Source: Promicromonospora panici
GTDB lineage: Bacteria > Actinomycetota > Actinomycetes > Actinomycetales > Cellulomonadaceae
DNA length: 64,000 nucleotides
Reading direction: 5' to 3'
Assembly (NCBI RefSeq): GCF_900608595.1
Contig: NZ_UWYY01000028.1
Coordinates: 17,619-81,618, forward strand
Positions 27,480 to 36,134 of this stretch are shown here, piece by piece; the stretch's first letter is position 1, and every line of letters begins with the position of its first letter. The translations under genes and the position numbers were made by a program. Below the pieces are notes generated by a model, which was not told the origin of the DNA, did no database searches, and was given only the letters and a program-made list of their open reading frames with translations.

Positions 27480-30400
27480 TCACTCGCCGCCACCGGGCGG
27501 GATGTCCCCCGGGTCGCCGACGACCGCACCATCGCCGTCGCCGTCTTCCAGCTCTGCCCCACCGGTCATATCGCCCGTGCAGATCGCGGTGATCTGACCG
27601 TTGCCCAGCGGCGCGTTGTACAGGCGGACCTCGTCGATCGCGCCCTTGAAGCCGTACGTGCGTACGTCGTTGAACTGGGACCGGCCGAGCTGCACAGGCC
27701 CGCCGGCGGACCATGCCTTGCCCGTGTAGTCAGTGGCGCCGTGACCGGGGTCGGTCACCGGGATCCCCGTGCCCTCGGGATCGCGGTTGTCCGGGTCGAC
27801 AGGCACGGGACATACGGACAGGCTCAGCTCGTCCCCAGTGGCGTTGAACACCCCTGCCAGATGTACCCACTCACCAGCCACGACGGGGCGAGTGGAGTAG
27901 ACGCGCTGGCCGGCTGACTCACCACCGTCCTCGTCATAGGTCCAGAAACCCCAGCAGGTAACTGGCTTCACACCCGCCGCGTTCGCGGGGCAATGAGTGC
28001 TGGCGAGCTTGCCGAGATTGAACCCGACATGCTTCACCGCGTCTTGGGAGACCGCGACCTTGGTCAGGTCACCTACCTCGTCGGCGCGGACGAACGCCGA
28101 GACCGTGAACCCTGCACGGAAGTCGTACTCGCCGGTCTGGTTCGCACACTGAGCCGCCTTGTGGCCCAGGTCCTCGGTCCTGCCATCCCGTACACCGGCA
28201 GGGCCCGTGGTGTCCGAGGCGCAACCGAAGGTATTCACCACCGGTCCGGCTGTGAACGCGGTGTCCGAAGCCGACCCATCGAAGACCAGCGCTTTGTCCT
28301 CGGGGCGTCTCAGGTTCAGCGCGAACGGCCCCGGTGCGCTCCGGCCCACCCCCTCCGAGAGACGCAACGTGTGTCGCAACCCCCCGGCGTCGGCGGTGTT
28401 CACGTCGGTCGAGCCGCTGATAGAGGTGAACTGGTCCATGTGCCAGTACGCGGCCGTTGTCGGGTAGTCCACCGTGAACCGGTACGTGCGCTCAGCCGTG
28501 CGCCCAGCGTCGTCGACGGCCTGTGCGTACAGGAGATGCGAGCCGGGTCGGGTCATCGAGAAGGGGATCGTCACCGGCCCACCCGGGGACGATGGCGCCT
28601 TCGACGAGCCCAGCCCGTCAGAGTTCATGGAGTACTTGTAGGTCACCACGTCCGAAGACGGCGAGTCCAGGGTGAACGACCCGGTGACGCCCACCCCACC
28701 GGAGATCTTTCCCTCCGGATACTGCGACGAGGTGATCGACGGACTGCCTGGGTTGGTGACGTCGACCGTGAAATAGCAGTTCGGGGACTGGTCCCAGGTC
28801 GTGTTTCGGTCGCCAGAACCATCCAGCACGTCCTGCACCGCCATCTGCCACTTGAACGTGCCTCCACCTGAGAGCGCCGACGACGGGATCGACCGCTCGA
28901 ACGTGGCCGGCGGAGCCTGCGTCGCCGACCAGTCGGCGGTGTAGTACACCTGGGTGCCACCAGCGGTCAGCACACGGAACTTGACCCGGACCTGCCGCGA
29001 ATCAGGGTCACGAGCAACTCCCCTCATCACGATTCCCGAAGTCATCGGGAACGACGGCGCCCCGGACGACGTGGTCGAACACGGTTCCGGCTGGCTGCCC
29101 TCCTGGTCCAGCTTCATCTCGCCCGACTTCGGCACCAGCGGTGCACGGTTGTAGACGATCTCCAGACGGGGGTTCTCGTATCGCTTCCACGTGTAGACGT
29201 CCGAAGTCGACGTGCCCTTGAGGCCCAGGGTGATCCGGGCAGAGTTGTTGTCCGCGGCCCACTTCGCGACCGTCCCGATGTTCCACTCGATGTCCCGGTC
29301 GTTGTTGCACGTGGGCTTGTGGTGGATGTCCTTCTCGTCGACCTTCGACTGCCACTTGCTCGAGGGCGAGAAGTTGCTCCACGTCGTCGAGCTGGAGATC
29401 GCAGCCGTCCGGTAGAGCTGGGTCACACGACTAGAGCATGCGTAGGTGTGGCTGCCGAAGATCCTGAACGTCGCCTCGCGAATGTCCGAGCCTCTCAGGC
29501 TCGCGATCGAGGTCAGCCCGGTCCACTGGAACGCCGACCGCACCACGTTCGTCGTTGGGCAGCCGATGGTCGCGGTGCAGGCACCCATCGGAAAGCTGGT
29601 CGCGTCGTTGTAGTGCACGCTCGACGGGTACGCGGACTGGATCACCGCCTTGCCGCCCGGATTCTTCGTACCTGTGGTGGGGTCAATGTGAATGACCCCG
29701 TCCATCCCGGCAAGCACGTCCGCGTCCAGGCTTATGACCACCCCAGCATCGGCACCCGCCGGAGCCTGAGCGCCGGTGACGAGCTCCGCATTCAGCGACT
29801 CGACGGCGTCACCGGCAACCGGCGCCTCCGCGCGCCGCTCGTCCACGCCATCCGCGCCGATCAGCTCACCATCCGGTGCCACCAGCACCTCCGAGCCGGC
29901 CTCGGCGGTCAGTGCAGCCGACTCGGTCGACGATTCTGCTGACGGCTCGGACAGCGCCTCTTGCGGGGCAGGTGCCAGCACCGCGTCCGCAGCAGAGTCC
30001 CAGGCCCGCGCCGCCGGCAGCACGGCAACCACCCGCGCCGTCGCGGTCTCGGTCACCTCGAACCCGCCCGCGTCCGCCGACCGCAGATCCAGACCGTCGG
30101 ACACCGTCACCGGGAAGACCAGGCCATCGCCCGTCAGGCTGCCCAGCTCCGGCACCGAGCTGAGCGCATCGGCCGAATCTGCGCGGATCACCTCCGAGAA
30201 CGAGGTCCCGTCCGAGTTCGGGGTCACGATCACGTCCACACCGGCGGCCAACGGGTAGACCACCTGTCCCGCAGCCACATCCACGACAGGGGCGGGCAGG
30301 TCGAACGGCACATTTACCGTGACCGTGTGGCCTTCCGGTGTGGTCAAGGAAGCAAGTGGTCCGCCCGAGCCCGAACCACCGGTGTCCCCGGCAGAGAAGG

Positions 30401-30833
30401 TCAGGTCCGCTGCCGGTGCAGCCATCACGATCCGCCCACCGACAGGCGCGCCGCGCAGGGTGGAGTCCACCGGACGCCACGGCGTGCCATCCCCATCCGC
30501 GTCGTCAGGGTCGGGAGCACGGACGGCGTCGATAGCCGACGACAGCTTGGCGTACCCGTCCGGCAGGATCGTCGTAGACGACCAGGGGTCGGTCAGCGGC
30601 TCGACCACGACCTCGGTGTCGCACGCCAGCGCAATCTCGCGCGCTCCGGCCTCGGTCGGCGCTGACATCGCCCCGCAATCCAGCGTGTCCTCGGTTAACA
30701 CCATTGGCGCCGCCGGCCCAGCCAAAGATCCCGTCAAGGCCAGAGCGAGCACCCCGCTCGCCGCTCGGCGCACCCACGCAGCCTTCACCGAACCACGCAG
30801 CATGAACCTTTGGGCTAAGAGAGGGACGTTCAC
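27480..30833 (-). CDS. secreted LamG/DNRLRE-domain protein, RHS partner
   Basis: 1117 residues. The signal peptide occupies about residues 1-40. A low-complexity acidic/Ala region (about 60-390) precedes a DNRLRE-like domain (about 395-575, with SAFQWTGLTS and repeated Trp-containing strands). A fibronectin/Ig-like stretch follows, then a LamG-type jelly roll from about 820 to 1090 (WHMDQ..., GFKGAIDEVRLYN). The GTG at 30833 has GGAGG 7 nt upstream. It lies directly upstream of the RHS gene in the same operon. Such proteins commonly precede giant RHS proteins in actinobacteria and may anchor or guide them at the surface. Confidence 0.82.
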   Translation of the reverse strand: MNVPLLAQRFMLRGSVKAAWVRRAASGVLALALTGSLAGPAAPMVLTEDTLDCGAMSAPTEAGAREIALACDTEVVVEPLTDPWSSTTILPDGYAKLSSAIDAVRAPDPDDADGDGTPWRPVDSTLRGAPVGGRIVMAAPAADLTFSAGDTGGSGSGGPLASLTTPEGHTVTVNVPFDLPAPVVDVAAGQVVYPLAAGVDVIVTPNSDGTSFSEVIRADSADALSSVPELGSLTGDGLVFPVTVSDGLDLRSADAGGFEVTETATARVVAVLPAARAWDSAADAVLAPAPQEALSEPSAESSTESAALTAEAGSEVLVAPDGELIGADGVDERRAEAPVAGDAVESLNAELVTGAQAPAGADAGVVISLDADVLAGMDGVIHIDPTTGTKNPGGKAVIQSAYPSSVHYNDATSFPMGACTATIGCPTTNVVRSAFQWTGLTSIASLRGSDIREATFRIFGSHTYACSSRVTQLYRTAAISSSTTWSNFSPSSKWQSKVDEKDIHHKPTCNNDRDIEWNIGTVAKWAADNNSARITLGLKGTSTSDVYTWKRYENPRLEIVYNRAPLVPKSGEMKLDQEGSQPEPCSTTSSGAPSFPMTSGIVMRGVARDPDSRQVRVKFRVLTAGGTQVYYTADWSATQAPPATFERSIPSSALSGGGTFKWQMAVQDVLDGSGDRNTTWDQSPNCYFTVDVTNPGSPSITSSQYPEGKISGGVGVTGSFTLDSPSSDVVTYKYSMNSDGLGSSKAPSSPGGPVTIPFSMTRPGSHLLYAQAVDDAGRTAERTYRFTVDYPTTAAYWHMDQFTSISGSTDVNTADAGGLRHTLRLSEGVGRSAPGPFALNLRRPEDKALVFDGSASDTAFTAGPVVNTFGCASDTTGPAGVRDGRTEDLGHKAAQCANQTGEYDFRAGFTVSAFVRADEVGDLTKVAVSQDAVKHVGFNLGKLASTHCPANAAGVKPVTCWGFWTYDEDGGESAGQRVYSTRPVVAGEWVHLAGVFNATGDELSLSVCPVPVDPDNRDPEGTGIPVTDPGHGATDYTGKAWSAGGPVQLGRSQFNDVRTYGFKGAIDEVRLYNAPLGNGQITAICTGDMTGGAELEDGDGDGAVVGDPGDIPPGGGE

Positions 30834-31282
30834 CAGACAGCCTCCGACCAGAACTCGGCAATCGACGAACCAGCCCGGGATGCCAGGACGACAACCGTGA
30901 CGTCCACACAATTGGGACCAGCAGGGCGAGAGCCTGACCTAAGGCAAAGTCCGGGTCAATGTGGACAAACGTCCAGGTCGGCAACTCGAATCGGTACGTA
31001 TCAAGTTGACAGCTAGAGGAATGATCGCCAGGGCCGCCTTTCAGCGGATGAATCGGATACACCCAGGAGACGTTCACCCCGCCCGAGCACCGCGCCGGTG
31101 TGACTCAGGTCACATGGGTGAATGCTCGCTGATGCCGAGGTGTCAGGTCGGATCGATCTGGGTCAGTTCGGCTTTGGCCAGAGTGCGGGCGCCGTCGGCA
31201 CACGGTGCCCGGGACGGTGACCGCCGTGCGATGACCACAGGTCGGTTGTGCGGTACGAGCCGGCCGGATACGCCCGCTGGTA
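30834..31282. other. promoter region of the LamG-RHS operon
   Basis: A 449-nt gap between the phosphotransferase stop and the LamG-RHS operon. It contains a perfect CRP-type palindrome at 31099-31114 and a locally AT-richer stretch near 30950-31030 that probably holds the promoter. No gene was recognised. Confidence 0.5.
31099..31114. promoter_or_regulatory. CRP/GlxR-type binding site
   Basis: TGTGACTCAGGTCACA is a perfect TGTGA-N6-TCACA palindrome, the consensus of CRP-family regulators including actinobacterial GlxR. It lies 266 nt upstream of the LamG start, which is far for a simple activator site. Confidence 0.45.
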
Positions 31283-32233
31283 TCACGCATTGGCCCGGCG
31301 AAGCCGTTCAGTCGCTTGCACCCGGAACGCATCGCGAGACGGGACACCGCCCAGTCCCTCCCAGAGGTTGTACGCGGCCATCCACAAGCTGGCCGCCCAC
31401 GCGATCTCCTGCTCCGCGGGGCTGAACGACCGCCCCCGGACGTCCTGATAAGCCACCAGGAACACCTCGGAGCTCTCGATCGGCGCCAGCGTGGGAGGCC
31501 CGTCACTGGCGAACGCCCCGCTCGCCGCTCCCACCAGGGCCGCCTCCGGGTGCCAGGCCAGACTGTCCCAGTCGTGCACAGCCCACACCTGCTGACCGTG
31601 CCACCGGAGGTTCTGCGCCTCGAAGTCGCCGTGGCCCAGCACGCGCGGCAGGCCGGCGGCCAGCAGCCGCCGTCGGGCCCGGACGGCCGCGTCGACGACA
31701 TAGGCGGGCACGGCCGAGTCCCGGTCGCCGGGAAGGTCGACATCCGGCCACACGCCGGCATCGGTGTGGTCCCAGCGCACCCACGGCGGATTGGGCAGCG
31801 GCGGCGCGACGGTCACCTCCGCCAGCTCGGCCATGAGCCGGGCGAACACCTCCGCGCAACGCGCGGCCACGTCAGGCGAGTCCCCGTGCAACACCTCGCC
31901 GCCGGGCCGGAACTCCTCGGCGTGCACGGCCAGCGAACCGACACCGGTCACCGGCGTGAGCGGCCGGGCACACGGAAACCCCCGCTCGGCCAGCCACGCC
32001 TGCGCCGCGACACATGACGCTGCCCGGCCGCCGTCAGCGCGCGCCTTGACGACCACCTCCCTGCCGCCGCGCAACCGGACACCGAACACCATCGAGACCT
32101 GGTGCAGCTGGAACAGCACGCCGTCGGGCTCGCTACCGAGATGATCCGCACACCAAGCCGGCAGCCAGGCCGGCAGATCGTCCGAAGACACAGGCACGAC
32201 TGTGCCACAGGGGCCGTGCGACCGATCGCTCAC
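31283..32233 (-). CDS. aminoglycoside-phosphotransferase-like (APH) family protein
   Basis: 316 residues with the APH kinase fold. The nucleotide-anchoring lysine is in REVVVKARADGG (about residue 66). The catalytic loop is VLGHGDFEAQNLRW, matching HGDxxxxN, and the metal-binding motif is VHDWDSLAWHPEAAL. The GTG at 32233 overlaps the ABC permease stop by GTGA, the last of three such overlaps in this operon. The substrate may be an antibiotic or a natural metabolite; coupling to an exporter favours self-protection or drug resistance, but this is inference. Confidence 0.78.
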   Translation of the reverse strand: MSDRSHGPCGTVVPVSSDDLPAWLPAWCADHLGSEPDGVLFQLHQVSMVFGVRLRGGREVVVKARADGGRAASCVAAQAWLAERGFPCARPLTPVTGVGSLAVHAEEFRPGGEVLHGDSPDVAARCAEVFARLMAELAEVTVAPPLPNPPWVRWDHTDAGVWPDVDLPGDRDSAVPAYVVDAAVRARRRLLAAGLPRVLGHGDFEAQNLRWHGQQVWAVHDWDSLAWHPEAALVGAASGAFASDGPPTLAPIESSEVFLVAYQDVRGRSFSPAEQEIAWAASLWMAAYNLWEGLGGVPSRDAFRVQATERLRRANA

Positions 32234-33168
32234 CCGTCCTTCGTCGTCAGCCGCGCATAAGCCAGCGATATGCCGATGACGAGGTAGCACAGCGCCCGGA
32301 CCATTCCCTCGCCCAGGCCGTCGAACGACACCGGATCCCGGATCAGGTCGACCAGGCTGTTCAGCGACGTCGGCAGCAGGTACGGGTGCAGCCAGTCCAG
32401 CGCCGAGAACTGCAGCAGCACCTCGGAGACGATCAGTCCGCCGAGTACGCTCACCACCACCAGCATGGGGTGCTCGGTGGACGCCGAGATCGCCAGCGCG
32501 ACGGCGCCGACCGCCATCAGGTACACCGTCGCCCAGGCGATGGCGATCGCCAGCCGCCACAGCACGTCCCCGAACGTCAGCTCCGTCCCGGACATCGACA
32601 CCAGGCCGTCCGTCCCGGCGAGGACGAGCCCCGTCACCAGGCCGGACGCGACCACCAGCCCGGCCGCGACCAGCGCGACCACGAGCACCCCGAACGACTT
32701 CACCACCAGCAGCCGACCGCGGGCCACCGGGGCGAGCAGCCAGCCGCGCAGCGCGCCGTGGGACTGCTCGCCGGCCAGCGCGTCGGCGCTCGCCATCGCC
32801 ACCGTGAGCGGCAGCATGAGCATGAGCAGCGTCATCAGCGACCCCAGCGGGAGCACGAAGGCGCTGGTGACCATCGTGACGAAGATCGGGGCTTCCCCGT
32901 CCGGCCCCATCGGGCCGGAGCCGCCCGGGCCGATGGGGCCGGACGGAGTGGACGTGGCCGAACCATTCACCGTCAGGTCGACCGCGATGCCGGTGATCAC
33001 CGGGAGCGTGGCCAGCAGGCCCAGCACGACGAGCGTCCGCGGACGCCGGAAGATCCACCGCACCTCGGCCCACAGCAGGCGCGCGATCGGGGCGCGCCGC
33101 CGTGCGGGGAGGGCGCCGGGCGGGTCTGTGCCCTGCACCGGCGAGGTCACAACCGAGCTCTGCGTCAT
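32230..33168 (-). CDS. ABC-2-type transporter permease
   Basis: 312 residues. Helix 1 (about 40-62) is followed by a Gly/Pro-rich extracytoplasmic loop (GPIGPGGSGPMGPDG) and five further membrane helices. The pattern and the LAGEQSHGALRGWLLAPVAR cytoplasmic loop are typical of ABC-2 permeases. It is linked to the ATPase gene by an ATGA overlap at 33165-33168 and to the phosphotransferase gene downstream by GTGA. Confidence 0.8.
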   Translation of the reverse strand: MTQSSVVTSPVQGTDPPGALPARRRAPIARLLWAEVRWIFRRPRTLVVLGLLATLPVITGIAVDLTVNGSATSTPSGPIGPGGSGPMGPDGEAPIFVTMVTSAFVLPLGSLMTLLMLMLPLTVAMASADALAGEQSHGALRGWLLAPVARGRLLVVKSFGVLVVALVAAGLVVASGLVTGLVLAGTDGLVSMSGTELTFGDVLWRLAIAIAWATVYLMAVGAVALAISASTEHPMLVVVSVLGGLIVSEVLLQFSALDWLHPYLLPTSLNSLVDLIRDPVSFDGLGEGMVRALCYLVIGISLAYARLTTKDG

Positions 33169-34208
33169 CGCACCCCGCCTTCCTGAGCCATCGACGGCTC
33201 GTCGCGGGCCGGCTCGTCGCCGTCCAGCTCACCGACGACCTCGCCGACGTCGTGCGTCAGCCGCGCGAAGGCCTCCTCCAGCCCGGTGCGCTCCCGCCGG
33301 GCCTCGTCCACGCCGACGCCGGCCCGGACAAGCGTCTCGATCACCGTCGCCGGCGTCGTCGTCGTGAGGTCCACGCGCACGCCGTCCGGCGCGAGGCGCG
33401 CGGGGATCCGCTGGTCGCGCAGGGTGTCGACGGCGCGGGCGCCGTCGGGCGTGGCGACGAGCAGCGTGGGGCTGCCGGACTCCAGCAGGTCGTCCAGGGC
33501 ACCCTGCGCCACGACGACGCCCTGGTTCAGCACGACCACGTGCGTGCAGGTGGCCTCGACCTCCGCCAGGAGGTGCGACGACACGAGCACCGTCACGCCG
33601 TGGGCGTGCAGCTCCGCGATGATCCGGCGGACCTCCTGCGTACCGGCCGGGTCGAGACCGTTCGTCGGCTCGTCCAGCACGACGAGCCTGCGCGGCGCCA
33701 GCAGCGCCGAGGCCAGCCCGAGCCGCTGCTTCATACCGAGGGAGTACGCGCGGTACTTCCTCCGGGCCGCACCCGCGAGACCGACCCGCTCCAGCGCAAC
33801 GGACACGGCGTGGTCCAGGTCCCCGCCGGCCAGCAGCGGCTCCGCGGCGGCGAACCGCAACAGGTTCTCCCGGCCCGACAGGAACGGGTGGAATCCCGGA
33901 CCCTCGACCAGCGCCCCGACGTGCGGCAGGACCCGGTCGACCGCCCCCGGCACCGGCACGCCGAGCAGCTCGATCTCGCCCTCGGTCGGCTGCACGAGCC
34001 CGAGCAGCATCCGGATCGTCGTCGTCTTGCCGGAGCCGTTCGGCCCCAGCATCCCGACGACGGCGCCCTCCGGGACCTCCAGGTCGACGCCGTCCACGGC
34101 GACCGTTCCCTTGTAGACCTTGCGCAGCCTCCGGGTGCGCGCCGCGAGGGCGGTGCCGGAGGCGTTCCTCATCTCCGGCACCGCCGCTTCGGCCCGCGCT
34201 GTGGTCAC
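33165..34208 (-). CDS. ABC transporter ATP-binding protein
   Basis: 347 residues. Walker A GPNGSGKTT (about residue 55), Q-loop, signature YSLGMKQRLGLA (about 160) and Walker B RLVVLDEPTNGLDP are intact. The C-terminal 90 residues form the accessory domain typical of drug and lantibiotic exporter ATPases (DrrA/BcrA type). The GTG at 34208 overlaps the LolA-like gene stop. It would energise the adjacent permease. Confidence 0.88.
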   Translation of the reverse strand: MTTARAEAAVPEMRNASGTALAARTRRLRKVYKGTVAVDGVDLEVPEGAVVGMLGPNGSGKTTTIRMLLGLVQPTEGEIELLGVPVPGAVDRVLPHVGALVEGPGFHPFLSGRENLLRFAAAEPLLAGGDLDHAVSVALERVGLAGAARRKYRAYSLGMKQRLGLASALLAPRRLVVLDEPTNGLDPAGTQEVRRIIAELHAHGVTVLVSSHLLAEVEATCTHVVVLNQGVVVAQGALDDLLESGSPTLLVATPDGARAVDTLRDQRIPARLAPDGVRVDLTTTTPATVIETLVRAGVGVDEARRERTGLEEAFARLTHDVGEVVGELDGDEPARDEPSMAQEGGVR

Positions 34209-35275
34209 TGCTGGTCCAGGGCGTCGACCAGCACCTGCTGCGGCACCGCGCCGGCCGCGATCCGGCCGTCCTCGGTGACGATCGCGCCGCCGACGGCGAT
34301 CTGGACGTGGGACCCAGAGCCGAACTCGCCGGACACCGGCGTACCGATCTGCTCCAGCATCCCGGTGAGGTCCTGCCCGCCCTCGACGGAACCCCCGGCC
34401 GAGCCGCGGGCCGGAGCCTCGCCGATCACCACGGTGTCCCAGCCCTCGCCGACCGTCGTCGTCCGCTGCTCGACGCTCTCGGCGTCGTGCTCGCCGGCCG
34501 CCTTCTCGAGGTCGTCCGCCTCGGTCGCCTCGACCTCGGCGCCCTCCGGCGGCGTGAACTCGAACAGGTCCGCGTCCTGCGCGCCGACCGCGAACTCGAC
34601 GAAGCCGAGCGACAGGACCGGGTCGGACGCGCCGTTGGCGTACACGTCGAAGCGCAGCGGGACGCGCGTCTCCTCGTCGATCGCCACCGTGATCTCGCGC
34701 AGCAGTGTCTTCTCCGAGGGCTTCGGCGTCAGCACGAGCTCGTACGCGGCCCGGTCCGCGACGCGCGCCGTGCCGTCCACGAAGATGTCGCTGGTCGGGC
34801 GCAGCCGCTCGATGATCTCGGCCGCCGCCTGCGACGGGTCGGCCAGCTCGGACTCGGCGTGCCCGCGGGCCGCCGCGGCGTCGGCCTCGTCCCAGGTGAG
34901 GCGCTTCGCGGCGTTCTCCTGCGAGTCGTATGCCCACGCCTCGTCCGCGTTCTTCACGAACGTCAGCTCGGACGACTGCCGCTCGACCTGAACCCGGGCG
35001 CCCTCGTCGCCGTCGTGGAAGACCCGCACCGACTCGAAGTCGAGCGCCTCCGTCCCGGGCACGGCGGGCAGCCCGAGCTCGTTGTGCAGCTCCGCCACGC
35101 CGTCGAACGCCGGCGGCCGGGCCTCCAGCGCGGAGGTGACCAGCTCCTCGGCGCCGATCGCGGGCAGCACCGGATCGTCGTCCGCCCCCGCGGGCAGCGC
35201 GGTCAGCGCCAGACCCGCGATCCCGGCAGCGATCCCCGACCCGGCGGCGACCAACGCCTTTGCCTTCGGCCTCAT
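34205..35275 (-). CDS. LolA-like exported protein
   Basis: 356 residues. The signal peptide (about 1-31, ending PAGAD) precedes a half-barrel-like domain with successive beta strands (VRVFHDGDEGARVQVERQS, WAYDSQENAAKRLTW, LVLTPKP) as in LolA/DUF2092/RseB-type proteins. A C-terminal extension (about 280-356) contains Gly/Ser-rich sequence. The ATG at 35275 follows GGAGCGAGGAC. It is the first gene of a four-gene coupled operon and faces a two-component system, suggesting an envelope-stress or antimicrobial-peptide sensing/export unit. Confidence 0.7.
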   Translation of the reverse strand: MRPKAKALVAAGSGIAAGIAGLALTALPAGADDDPVLPAIGAEELVTSALEARPPAFDGVAELHNELGLPAVPGTEALDFESVRVFHDGDEGARVQVERQSSELTFVKNADEAWAYDSQENAAKRLTWDEADAAAARGHAESELADPSQAAAEIIERLRPTSDIFVDGTARVADRAAYELVLTPKPSEKTLLREITVAIDEETRVPLRFDVYANGASDPVLSLGFVEFAVGAQDADLFEFTPPEGAEVEATEADDLEKAAGEHDAESVEQRTTTVGEGWDTVVIGEAPARGSAGGSVEGGQDLTGMLEQIGTPVSGEFGSGSHVQIAVGGAIVTEDGRIAAGAVPQQVLVDALDQQ

Positions 35276-35450
35276 GTCCTCGCTCCTTCACTCCTGGAAC
35301 CAGTGTGCTCTCCCTGACCCGTTCCACGATGCCCCCTGCCGACTGAGACCTCGCTGAGAAGGTGGCCCGGGCTGAGATGGTGCTGAGAGCGGCCGGAATA
35401 CACCCCGTCACGTGCGCGATCGGGCCCCAGGGTGCGGCATGCTGGCAACC

Positions 35451-36134
35451 ATGGGACCGCAGATCCTCGTGGTCGACGACGAGCCGGGCGTCCGCAAGGC
35501 GCTCGACCGCGGCCTGCGCGCGGAGGGGATGGACGTCACGGTCGCCGCCGACGGGCCGACGGCGCTGCGGCTGGCGCGCACCGGCTCGTTCGACGCGATC
35601 CTGCTGGACATCATGATTCCCGGCCTGTCCGGGTACCGCGTGCTGCAGGAGCTGCGCTCGGCCGGGGTCGCCACGCCCGTGCTGTTCGTCTCGGCCAAGG
35701 ACGGCGAGGTGGACCAGGCCGACGGGCTGGACCTCGGCGCCGACGGCTACCTGGTCAAGCCGTTCTCCTTCGTGGTGCTGCTCGCCCAGCTGCGCGCCGT
35801 CCTGCGCCGCGCGGCCGCGGGCACCACGCGGGGCCCGATCCGGCTCGGGCCGCTGACCATCGACCGCGGGGCGCGCACCGTGCGGTACGACGACGTCGAC
35901 GTCCCCCTCAGCCCGCGCGAGTACGCGCTGCTGGCGGCCCTGGCCACGCGGGCCGGGGCCGTGTGGACGAAGCAGGAGCTGCTGCACGAGGTCTGGGGGG
36001 ACGAGCAGGCCGCGACCAGGAACGTCGTCGAGGTGTACATCGGCTACCTGCGCCGCAAGCTGGCCGCCGTCGGCGCCGGAGATTTGGTGCGGACCGTCCG
36101 GGGGCACGGGTATCAGCTCGGCGGGCCGCAGTAG
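35451..36134 (+). CDS. OmpR-family response regulator
   Basis: 227 residues. The receiver domain has the acidic pocket VVDDEPG, phosphoacceptor aspartate in AILLDIMIPG and the KPF lysine in YLVKPFSF. The winged-helix output domain (about 125-222) contains LSPREYALLAAL and VEVYIGYLRRKL. The ATG at 35451 starts exactly before the receiver strand; ATG 35439 is a possible alternative. The stop and the kinase start overlap (TAGTG). Confidence 0.9.
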   Translation: MGPQILVVDDEPGVRKALDRGLRAEGMDVTVAADGPTALRLARTGSFDAILLDIMIPGLSGYRVLQELRSAGVATPVLFVSAKDGEVDQADGLDLGADGYLVKPFSFVVLLAQLRAVLRRAAAGTTRGPIRLGPLTIDRGARTVRYDDVDVPLSPREYALLAALATRAGAVWTKQELLHEVWGDEQAATRNVVEVYIGYLRRKLAAVGAGDLVRTVRGHGYQLGGPQ

